DNA of 6,197 nucleotides from an uncultured Collinsella sp. Lineage in GTDB: Bacteria > Actinomycetota > Coriobacteriia > Coriobacteriales > Coriobacteriaceae. A program made the translations under genes and the position numbers. Under the pieces are notes generated by a model. That model ran no database searches, was not told the origin of the DNA, and worked only from the letters and a program-made list of their open reading frames with translations. Position 1 is the stretch's first letter. Each line of letters begins with the position of its first letter. Where the stretch lies: contig URUW01000109.1 in assembly GCA_900551205.1 (NCBI GenBank), positions 1 to 6,197 on the forward strand. Direction: 5' to 3'. Shown piece by piece: positions 1-5,049 of this stretch.

Positions 1-882
1 GATTTCCAGATCATCGTCCAGGATCTCGATGGCGCCGCCCGAGACGGCAGCCAGGCGGTTGGCGCACTCGATGGTGTCGGGCGCGTAGTCGCCGCGGAAG
101 GTGGCGTCGAGCAAAAACTGGTTTTGCAGCACGTGCTCGTTGTTGGCGGCCTTGATGTCGGCGGGGTCGTTCTCGTTGAGCGGGTACTTAAACTCCAGCG
201 ACTGAATGACGCCGATTTTGCCCTTAAAGCCGCCGTTGTGGAAGGCCAGCACTGCCTTGGCGTGGGCGAGCATCATGTTGTGCTCGCACTGGAAGGCCTC
301 GGCCAGATGAGCTTTGACGCCGCCGGGGAAGGTGCCCTCGATGTAGGTGTTGGAGGCGTCAGCCCAGATCTCGTTAAAGGTGAACCAATAGGTCACCTGG
401 TCAGCGTATTCCTTAAAGCAGAAGGTGGCAAAGTCCACAAAGGCGTCGATGGTCTCGCGATTGAGGAAGTCGCCCTTCTCAAAGAGGGGCAGCGGCGTGT
501 CAAAGTGATGCAGCGTGACAAACGGCTCAACGTGGTGCTTGTGGCACTCGGCAAAGAGATCGTGGTAGAACTGCACGCCCTCGGGGTTTACCTTGCCAGT
601 ACCCTCGGGGAAGATACGGCTCCAGGCGATGGAGAGGCGGATGCCGTTGATGCCGAACTCCTCGCACAGCTCCAGATCGACGGGGTACTGGTTGTAGAAG
701 TCGGAGGCGGGGTCGGGGGAGAAACGGCCCTGGGCCTCCAGGAAGTCGTCCCAGGCGACCTTGCCCTTTCCGTGGGTGCGGGTCTCGCCTTCTACCTGGT
801 AGGCAGCGGTGGCGCCGCCAAAGACAAAGTCCTCGGGAAACTGCGCGGGCGGGTTGGTGACGCTGGCAGGGTTAACGGACAT
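1..882 (-). CDS. lacG: 6-phospho-beta-galactosidase (glycoside hydrolase family 1), 3' end cut by window
   Basis: The enzyme hydrolyses lactose-6-phosphate, delivered by the lactose PTS, to glucose and galactose-6-phosphate in the cytoplasm. The first 294 codons are visible; the family is usually about 470 residues, so some 175 are missing beyond base 1. The GH1 N-terminal signature FGGATAAYQVEG is at residues 21-32. KGKVAWDDFLEAQGRFSPDP (39-58), YPVDLELCEEFGINGIRLS (66-84) and CHKHHVEPFVTLHHFDTP (113-130) closely resemble LacG of lactic acid bacteria as I remember it. TFNE at 168-171 supplies the acid/base Glu171. The nucleophile Glu in the ENG motif lies outside the window. The N-terminus is about ten residues longer than in lactococcal LacG. 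The ATG at 880-882 is the only plausible start, but its Shine-Dalgarno is weak (a GGA about 6 nt upstream). It lies 66 nt downstream of lacE on the same strand. A 6-phospho-beta-glucosidase role is the main alternative, less likely given the lacE and lacF neighbours. Confidence 0.93.
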   Translation of the reverse strand, partial: MSVNPASVTNPPAQFPEDFVFGGATAAYQVEGETRTHGKGKVAWDDFLEAQGRFSPDPASDFYNQYPVDLELCEEFGINGIRLSIAWSRIFPEGTGKVNPEGVQFYHDLFAECHKHHVEPFVTLHHFDTPLPLFEKGDFLNRETIDAFVDFATFCFKEYADQVTYWFTFNEIWADASNTYIEGTFPGGVKAHLAEAFQCEHNMMLAHAKAVLAFHNGGFKGKIGVIQSLEFKYPLNENDPADIKAANNEHVLQNQFLLDATFRGDYAPDTIECANRLAAVSGGAIEILDDDLEI

Positions 883-905
883 GATGATCCAATCGTTTAA
901 ATCGA

Positions 906-939
906 AGGGCCAGCCGGTCTTGGATAGTCGGCTGGCCCT
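906..939 (-). terminator. Intercistronic stem-loop between lacE and lacG (possible partial terminator or mRNA-stability hairpin)
   Basis: The arms 906-916 and 929-939 pair perfectly over 11 bp (AGGGCCAGCCG with CGGCTGGCCCT), around a 12-nt loop. Read in the lacE-lacG direction, the hairpin begins 9 nt after the lacE stop. It is followed by TCGATTT, which is not a continuous U-tract, so it is a weak intrinsic terminator at best. It may lower lacG expression relative to lacE or protect the 3' end of processed lacE mRNA. The structure is seen in the sequence; its role is inferred. Confidence 0.6.
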
Positions 940-948
940 AAGCGTTAC

Positions 949-2718
949 TTACTTCGACAGCTGCTCGCTCACAAAGGCGAGAGACTTGTCGCCGTTCTGG
1001 GAGAGCTCGATGTATTGCTTACCGCGGCAGGCGACGCACTTGTTGCCCACGCGCTCGCAGTCCTTCTGCAGGTCGGCCAGGTAGCTGGCGGCCTGCGGGG
1101 CCAGGACGACCAGGTCAAAGTCGGGAAGCATGTCCACGTGGTTGCCATAGGCATCGGCGGCGGTCTCAAGATCGATGCCGCGCTCCTTGGCGGCCTTGGC
1201 CAGTGCGTTGGCGAGCAGGCCCGAAGTGCCGCCGCCCTGGCAGAGCACGAGTACGCGCTTGCCGTTGAGGTCGCTGGCGGCCGTAGCTTCGGTGGCGGCA
1301 GCAGCGGGGGCAGCGTCGGTCTTTACGACCTCGGCAGCGGCGCCGGCGGCAACACTCTTGGCGTCGGCCTTACCCTGGAAGGCGTCGTTGAGCTTGGCGG
1401 CCTTCTCGGCGTTCTTGGCGGCGAGCTCCTCCTGGGAGATCTCGGCCTCCTCGGCGCACTTCTGGGCGTCATAGGCACGGAAGAACGGGTAGTACAGGGC
1501 AAAGTCGATGACTAGGATGATGGCGAGCATCACAAAGGCGAGCGGCTGGAAGCCCAGGCCCATGATGGTGCCGATGGGGCCGGGGACGGTCCAGGGCAGG
1601 GTGTACATAAAGCCGTTCATGCCCAAGAAGTCGATAAAGACCTTGAGGATCCAGATGTTGGCGATCGGGGCAAAGACAAACGGGACAAAGAAGACGGGGT
1701 TGAGCACGATAGGCGCGGCGAACAGCAGCGGCTCGTTGACGGCAAAGCACACGGGGACGATGGCTGCTTTGCCGACGGCGCGCATCTCCTGGGACTTGGC
1801 CAGGAAGCAGAACATAAAGACCAGGACGAGCGTGGCGCCGGTGCCGCCCATGCAGACGACGAAGTACTGGGCTCCCTGCGTCAGGACGGCGGTGGCGTGC
1901 TCGCCGGCCTGGAATGCAGCCAGGTTGTCGGTCATGTTGGCAACGAGAGCGGCGGCGATGGCGGGCTCGACGATCGAGGGGCCGTGGACGCCGACGAACC
2001 AGAAGAGGCTCATAGCGCCGTAGATCACAGCGAGGCCGATATAGCCGTCGGCGGCGGTGAACAGGGGCTGGAACACCTGGATGACGCCCTGGGCAAAGCA
2101 GAAGCCAAAGGCAGCGCGGAAGACGATGTCAAAGACCCAAAAGACGGTGATGCAGACGGAGAAGGGGATGATGTCCTTAAAGGTCTGCGAGATGTTGGGC
2201 GGAACCTGCTCGGGCATCTTGACGGTGATGTTGCGCTTAATGAAGAACTTGTAGATGATGCCGGTCACAAACGCAGCGATAAAGGCGGTCAACAGGCCTT
2301 TGGAACCAAGGTAGGTGGTGTTGAAGCCGCTGGCAGCATCCGTGGCGATCGTGTCGCTCGAAAGGAGCAAGAAGCCGATGATGGCTGCGCACATGCACGA
2401 GATGAAGTTGATCTGGTTGTTCTTGGGTAGATCGCGGTTCTGGGCGTCGGCGAAGTGCTTGGCCGTGGTGGCGGCGCAGGCGATGGCCAGAATGCCCATG
2501 GAGTAGTTGTAGCACTTCCACAGGGCGTTGTTGATGTCATCGGGCCAGTAGAAACCCCAGATGTTGGGGACCGAGGCTACCAGGCAGAAGATGGACGAGA
2601 AGATGATGATGGGGATGACGGAGATAAAGCCGTCGCGGATCGCCTTGAGGTACTTGTTGCGGGCGATCGCGTTGAAAAAGGGCTGGCCCTTTTCGATGAT
2701 GGCGATGAGTTGCTCCAT
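949..2718 (-). CDS. lacE: PTS lactose transporter subunit EIICB
   Basis: This inner-membrane permease imports lactose and phosphorylates it to lactose-6-phosphate, taking phosphate from LacF. At 589 residues it is slightly longer than lactococcal or staphylococcal LacE (about 570). The N-terminal EIIC domain (about 1-415) is strongly hydrophobic with multiple membrane segments. It contains IRDGFISVIPIIIFSSIF (27-44), NQINFIS (101-107), the substrate-site region FVGVHGPSIVEP (241-252, with His245 and Glu251) and VNEPLLFAAP (327-336, with Glu329). An Ala/Lys/Glu-rich linker (about 416-485) joins it to a C-terminal EIIB domain. The EIIB P-loop VLVLCQGGGTSGLLANAL (489-506) carries the phosphocysteine Cys493. 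The start is supported by TAGGAG 6 nt upstream (2725-2730 on the plus strand). lacG follows. Two twin palindromes upstream suggest control by the divergent LacI-type regulator. An extra Cys cluster (554, 561, 564) near the EIIB end is not in the homologues I remember. A cellobiose-type PTS is the alternative, but the LacG and LacF neighbours favour lactose. Confidence 0.95.
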   Translation of the reverse strand: MEQLIAIIEKGQPFFNAIARNKYLKAIRDGFISVIPIIIFSSIFCLVASVPNIWGFYWPDDINNALWKCYNYSMGILAIACAATTAKHFADAQNRDLPKNNQINFISCMCAAIIGFLLLSSDTIATDAASGFNTTYLGSKGLLTAFIAAFVTGIIYKFFIKRNITVKMPEQVPPNISQTFKDIIPFSVCITVFWVFDIVFRAAFGFCFAQGVIQVFQPLFTAADGYIGLAVIYGAMSLFWFVGVHGPSIVEPAIAAALVANMTDNLAAFQAGEHATAVLTQGAQYFVVCMGGTGATLVLVFMFCFLAKSQEMRAVGKAAIVPVCFAVNEPLLFAAPIVLNPVFFVPFVFAPIANIWILKVFIDFLGMNGFMYTLPWTVPGPIGTIMGLGFQPLAFVMLAIILVIDFALYYPFFRAYDAQKCAEEAEISQEELAAKNAEKAAKLNDAFQGKADAKSVAAGAAAEVVKTDAAPAAAATEATAASDLNGKRVLVLCQGGGTSGLLANALAKAAKERGIDLETAADAYGNHVDMLPDFDLVVLAPQAASYLADLQKDCERVGNKCVACRGKQYIELSQNGDKSLAFVSEQLSK

Positions 2719-2751
2719 GCAATGCTCCTAAGAGTCGGTGGGTTAGCAACG

Positions 2752-2779
2752 ATGGTAGCTTTTGACGTTCGGTTGCCAA
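2752..2779 (-). promoter_or_regulatory. Candidate sigma-70-type promoter of lacEG
   Basis: On the minus strand the -35 hexamer TTGGCA (5/6 to consensus) occupies 2779-2774. After a 16-bp spacer, the -10 hexamer TACCAT (4/6) occupies 2757-2752. This would start transcription near 2745 and leave a leader of about 27 nt ahead of the lacE ATG, including its Shine-Dalgarno. Palindrome 1 overlaps the upstream edge of the -35 box, which suits control by repression. Hexamer matching by eye is weak evidence on its own. Confidence 0.45.
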
Positions 2780-2800
2780 AATGTTGACGTTGCCATTTTG
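2777..2800. promoter_or_regulatory. Operator-like palindrome 1 (putative LacI-family site, lacE side)
   Basis: The perfect 7-bp arms CAAAATG (2777-2783) and CATTTTG (2794-2800) flank a symmetric ACGT centre (2787-2790). LacI-family operators typically have a central CG dyad. The minus-strand core AATGGCAACGTCAACATT matches site 2 at 17 of 18 positions. It abuts the candidate lacE -35 box and lies in the intergenic region of a divergent LacI-type gene, as expected for a cognate operator. Confidence 0.65.
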
Positions 2801-2896
2801 CGGCACAAAAAAAGACGCGAACCGGTGGCCCTTGTGCCTGTGGACCGTCGATTCCTTGCGCGTAAACGTTTGAGCCGCCCGGTGGCTCTGTGTTTG

Positions 2897-2920
2897 CACA
2901 ATGGCAACGTTAACATTTGG
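2897..2920. promoter_or_regulatory. Operator-like palindrome 2 (putative LacI-family site, regulator side)
   Basis: The core AATGGCAACGTTAACATT (2900-2917) is an imperfect palindrome centred on AACGTT, with outer AATG/CATT arms. It is the near-copy of site 1 in the opposite orientation, and the dyad centres (2788.5 and 2908.5) are 120 bp apart. It sits about 85 bp upstream of the regulator's -10 candidate, so it may work by looping with site 1, by autoregulation, or on another promoter. Confidence 0.6.
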
Positions 2921-3003
2921 GCGACAAAAGCCGCTCGGGGAAGCAGAATTGTCGGTGAACGGTAGGTTTTGGGTGGTAAGCGTATCGTTGGGGAGGCGTT
3001 GGA

Positions 3004-3009
3004 TATACT
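3004..3009 (+). promoter_or_regulatory. Candidate -10 element for the LacI-family regulator
   Basis: TATACT (5/6 to consensus) is preceded by TGGA, close to an extended -10 arrangement. I see no convincing -35 at 16-18 bp upstream. A start near 3016 would give a leader of about 60 nt. Confidence 0.35.
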
Positions 3010-3075
3010 TAAAGGTGTTCAAAATGACTGCGCAGGATGTCTTCAATGGCATCGTTGACATAGAAAGATCGACCT

Positions 3076-4080
3076 ATGGCCGCTGTTAAAAAATCGGTTT
3101 CCGTTAAGGACGTGGCGCGTCTCGCGGGCGTCTCGGAGCAGACAGTCTCGCGTACGGTGCACGATTCGCCCAGCGTGCGCCCCGAGACCAAGGAGCGCGT
3201 GCGCGCCGCCATGCGCGAGCTGGGGTATCGCCCCAATTTTGCCGGTCGATCGCTGCGCCGCGGCAAGTTTAAGACCGTCGGCGTCGCCATGTTCAACATT
3301 ACCGGCACCGGCAACCTCGACCGTATGGAGGGCTTTGCCGCCGCGGCCGACAAACATGGCTATGCCATCACCCTCACTAAAGTAGACGGGCATCCGTATA
3401 CCCTCGAGAGCGCATCGTCGCGCATGAGCGCGCTGCCGGTGGATGGCATGGTTGTGATCATGAATCGCATGCCGGCGGACTTTGGCACCTTCGAGCCGCT
3501 GCCCGGTATGCAGACGGTGCTCGTTACCATGCTGGAGCACCCGCTCTGTTCAACAGTCGATAACGACCAGTTCGATTGCTCGCGCCAGGTGGTCGAGTAC
3601 CTGCTGGAGCAGGGGCACAAGACCGTGCACTTTATCTCGTGCCCCGAGCGCTCGCTTTCGGGCATGCGTCGCGAGGAGGGCTGGCGCGAGACATTGCGCG
3701 CGCATGGTATTGAGCCGCCGCGACTCGTCCGTGGCGATTGGACGGCACAGAGCGGATATGCCGCCGGCCAGGTGCTTGCGGACGATTCGAACTGCACAGC
3801 CATTTATGCTTCCAACGATGCCATGGCCTACGGCTGCATTCGCGGGCTCGAGTCGCGCGGGAAGCACGTGCCCCAGGACGTAAGCGTGGTGGGTGTTGAC
3901 GATAGTTTGGGCGATATCGTGCCCGATCGTCGCCTGACTACGGTGCGCTTTGACAACAAGCGCGTCGGCATGTGGGCGGTCGACAAGATTGCCGGCGCCG
4001 AGGGCGCTGCACCCGGTGTGGAGCACATGCTGTTTCCGGGTGTGCTCGTCGAGGGCGATACGGTGCGCGATATACGCTAG
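3076..4080 (+). CDS. LacI-family transcriptional regulator of the lactose locus
   Basis: This is a DNA-binding regulator of 334 residues, typical for the family. The N-terminal helix-turn-helix VKDVARLAGVSEQTVSRT is at residues 10-27. It is followed by SVRPETKERVRAAMRELGYR (33-52) and the hinge RSLRRG (58-63), in which Leu60 matches the minor-groove-inserting leucine. The remainder is a periplasmic-binding-protein-like sensor domain. It includes TVGVAMFNITG (66-76), an IYASNDAMAYG stretch (243-253), VSVVGVDDS (268-276) and RLTTVRFD (285-292). The ATG at 3076 starts just before the conserved HTH and has a weak GAAAG ribosome-binding site 8 nt upstream (3063-3067). It is divergent from lacEG and upstream of lacF, so it probably controls both arms and perhaps itself. 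The effector cannot be read from sequence; a lactose- or galactose-phosphate is a guess. Lactic acid bacteria use a DeoR-type LacR for the equivalent genes, so I leave the symbol blank. Confidence 0.93.
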   Translation: MAAVKKSVSVKDVARLAGVSEQTVSRTVHDSPSVRPETKERVRAAMRELGYRPNFAGRSLRRGKFKTVGVAMFNITGTGNLDRMEGFAAAADKHGYAITLTKVDGHPYTLESASSRMSALPVDGMVVIMNRMPADFGTFEPLPGMQTVLVTMLEHPLCSTVDNDQFDCSRQVVEYLLEQGHKTVHFISCPERSLSGMRREEGWRETLRAHGIEPPRLVRGDWTAQSGYAAGQVLADDSNCTAIYASNDAMAYGCIRGLESRGKHVPQDVSVVGVDDSLGDIVPDRRLTTVRFDNKRVGMWAVDKIAGAEGAAPGVEHMLFPGVLVEGDTVRDIR

Positions 4081-4139
4081 GGTGCGGACCTGTTTGGGTT
4101 GCCGCTAATTGTGTTTGAGAATGTTCAGATTGGTTTAAA

Positions 4140-4169
4140 AACCGTTCACGGGTGAAAAGCAACCGTTCA
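4140..4169 (+). repeat. Direct repeat AACCGTTCA with 21-bp periodicity upstream of lacF
   Basis: The 9-mer AACCGTTCA occurs exactly at 4140-4148 and 4161-4169. The 21-bp start-to-start spacing is two helical turns, so both copies face the same side of the DNA. The first copy is embedded in TTCAC-GG-GTGAA (4145-4156), a small dyad. It could be a tandem activator site for lacF; the protein is unknown and chance occurrence is possible. Confidence 0.35.
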
Positions 4170-4208
4170 TAGCTCGAAATTACGTTTTGCGCTGTTCTTT
4201 TTTGTTTG

Positions 4209-4220
4209 AATGTTAATGTT
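4209..4220. promoter_or_regulatory. Half-operator-like site upstream of lacF
   Basis: AATGTTAATGTT matches the left and central part of the plus-strand reading AATGTTAACGTT (reverse complement of palindrome 2) at 11 of 12 positions. The difference lies in the central CG. The expected right half is not conserved. It lies 75 bp upstream of the lacF ATG, near where a promoter would be expected, and could bring lacF under the same regulator. A short AT-rich match could arise by chance. Confidence 0.35.
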
Positions 4221-4294
4221 TCTGTCATACACAACGCAGCGCGTATGCCCGGACGCGATGCTCTCCATTGGTTCATATGTGAAAGGAACGCAAT

Positions 4295-4633
4295 ATGGCA
4301 ACCAAAGAAGAAATCTCGATGGTTGGATTCGAGATCGTCGCATACGCGGGTGACGCCCAGACTGATCTGCTTGCAGCGCTCGATGCTGCTCGCGAGGGTG
4401 ATTTTGAGAAGGCCGAACAGCTGCACAAGGATGCGAGCGATGCACTCATTGGCGCCCACGACACGCAGACCAAGCTGCTTTCGCAGGAGGCCGGCGGCGG
4501 CGAGATGGAGATGACCTTCATCATGGCCCACGCTCAGGACACCCTCATGACCACCATGATCTTGGAGAAGCAGACCCGCTTTACCATCGATGCCTACAAG
4601 CGCATCGCCGAGCTCGAGGCCAAGCTCGCCTAA
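4295..4633 (+). CDS. lacF: PTS lactose-specific EIIA component
   Basis: This cytoplasmic phosphocarrier accepts phosphate from HPr and passes it to Cys493 in the EIIB domain of LacE. At 112 residues it has the normal length for the all-helical EIIA-Lac family, which forms trimers. The N-terminal SMVGFEIVAYAGDAQTDLL (8-26) matches the family's conserved GFEIVAYAGDA. The active-site stretch IMAHAQDTLMTTMIL (76-90) supplies the phosphoryl-accepting His79 and the conserved Asp82, the family's metal ligand in the trimer core. The ATG is preceded by GAAAGGA 7 nt upstream (4281-4287), a good ribosome-binding site. It follows the regulator by 214 bp and ends at a strong terminator, so it is probably its own unit or reached by readthrough from the regulator. 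In lactococcal lac operons lacF is cotranscribed with lacE; here it lies on the opposite strand. EIIA for cellobiose (ChbA type) is the alternative. Confidence 0.94.
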   Translation: MATKEEISMVGFEIVAYAGDAQTDLLAALDAAREGDFEKAEQLHKDASDALIGAHDTQTKLLSQEAGGGEMEMTFIMAHAQDTLMTTMILEKQTRFTIDAYKRIAELEAKLA

Positions 4634-4660
4634 CGAACCCTCACAACCTCGTCCCCTTCC

Positions 4661-4693
4661 AAAAACCCTGCCGCTATCCGCGGCAGGGTTTTT
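4661..4693 (+). terminator. Rho-independent terminator of lacF
   Basis: A perfect 14-bp stem pairs 4661-4674 (AAAAACCCTGCCGC) with 4680-4693 (GCGGCAGGGTTTTT) around the 5-nt loop TATCC. The GC-rich stem runs into a T-tract on the plus strand. The A-tract on the other side would let it work in both directions. It begins 28 nt after the lacF stop. Confidence 0.93.
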
Positions 4694-4786
4694 CTGTATC
4701 CCACCTATCTAGGTTGCGGCGAAATAGGGGCCGACAGCCCCAAATGACCCGCTTTTCCCGTCCCCGGAGGATCGGTTGGCAGCGCT

Positions 4787-4820
4787 CGCCACGAAACTGG
4801 CTCATCTACTACGTTTAACC
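4787..4820 (+). repeat. Left arm of 34-bp inverted repeat
   Basis: This arm matches the reverse complement of 4915-4948 at 30 of 34 positions, with a perfect 18-bp core CATCTACTACGTTTAACC at 4803-4820. The arms are separated by 94 bp. There is no transposase, and I found no clean target-site duplication. A dispersed intergenic repeat, a miniature transposon-like element or paired binding sites are all possible. Confidence 0.8.
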
Positions 4821-4851
4821 CGATACCCTCGAACACACCCGCGTTTCATGA

Positions 4852-4880
4852 AAAATCGCAGGACTTCTACCTGCGGTTTT
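4852..4880 (+). terminator. Terminator-like hairpin inside the inverted repeat
   Basis: AAAA-T-CGCAGG (4852-4862) pairs with CCTGCG-G-TTTT (4870-4880) over 11 bp including one T-G wobble, with loop ACTTCTA. On the plus strand it is followed by G and six T (4882-4887), and on the minus strand the left arm supplies a T-tract, so it could stop transcription both ways. lacF already has its own terminator about 160 bp upstream, and the next gene starts downstream, so no recognised gene needs this one. Confidence 0.65.
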
Positions 4881-4914
4881 GTTTTTTCGCTTTGTGGCAT
4901 GGTCGGGGATGGGC

Positions 4915-4948
4915 GGTTAAACGTAGTAGATGGGCCCATTTCATGGCG
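4915..4948 (-). repeat. Right arm of 34-bp inverted repeat
   Basis: This is the partner of 4787-4820 in the opposite orientation, with the perfect core at 4915-4932. The four mismatches all lie in the outer half, and the arm nearest the loop is identical. It ends about 100 bp upstream of the membrane-protein gene. Confidence 0.8.
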
Positions 4949-5005
4949 GGCGGATCATGCAGCAGCTTGTTGCGCCTCCTGCCGTTCGGTTTTTCGATGG
5001 GTGGG

Positions 5006-5011
5006 TATACT
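5006..5011 (+). promoter_or_regulatory. Candidate -10 element for the membrane-protein gene
   Basis: TATACT (5/6 to consensus) is preceded by TGGG, nearly an extended -10. The best -35 is only a poor TTCGGT at 4985-4990, with a short 15-bp spacer. A start near 5018 would give a leader of about 32 nt containing the GAGGAGG ribosome-binding site. Confidence 0.4.
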
Positions 5012-5049
5012 TCCATCCGCAATACAGGCCGGAATGAGGAGGTATCCAA

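Larger units (their letters stand above)
2719..3075. promoter_or_regulatory. Divergent control region between lacE and the LacI-family regulator
   Basis: This 357-bp stretch carries no credible gene. It holds, from left to right: the lacE ribosome-binding site (2725-2730), a candidate lacE promoter (2752-2779), operator-like palindrome 1 (2777-2800), an A-tract (2806-2813), operator-like palindrome 2 (2897-2920) and a TATACT -10 candidate for the regulator (3004-3009). An 8-bp direct repeat CCGGTGGC occurs at 2822-2829 and 2879-2886. The translated frames crossing it are low-complexity and do not resemble proteins. Confidence 0.8.
4694..5049. other. 356-bp intergenic spacer with inverted repeat and orphan hairpin
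   Basis: I see no gene I trust here. The spacer contains a small GGGGC/GCCCC hairpin (4727-4741), two arms of a 34-bp inverted repeat (4787-4820 and 4915-4948), a terminator-like hairpin between them (4852-4880), a 10-bp palindrome TTTCATGAAA (4844-4853), and a TATACT -10 candidate (5006-5011) with the ribosome-binding site of the next gene (5036-5042). Confidence 0.75.

Noticed and set aside
124..900. 258-residue open frame on the plus strand antisense to lacG
   Set aside because: It is a GC-rich shadow of lacG, repetitive in Val/Gly/Leu with no domain signal; the minus-strand frame carries clear GH1 motifs.
1015..2430. Several 160-180-residue plus-strand open frames antisense to lacE
   Set aside because: They are low-complexity shadows of a well-conserved EIICB gene; no ribosome-binding site or family resemblance was noticed.
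2864..2871. AAACGTTT palindrome between the two operator-like sites as a third operator
   Set aside because: It shares the AACGTT centre, but the outer ATG/CAT arms are absent and it fits a cre-type consensus only partly; an 8-bp palindrome is expected by chance.
2822..2886. Direct repeat CCGGTGGC at 2822-2829 and 2879-2886
   Set aside because: It is only 8 bp exact, with little extended similarity in a GC-rich region; not convincing as a site or duplication.
4787..4948. Insertion sequence or MITE with target-site duplication
   Set aside because: There is no transposase frame, and the flanks share only GGATC and GCAGC at unequal spacing, not a clean duplication; kept as an inverted repeat of unknown type.
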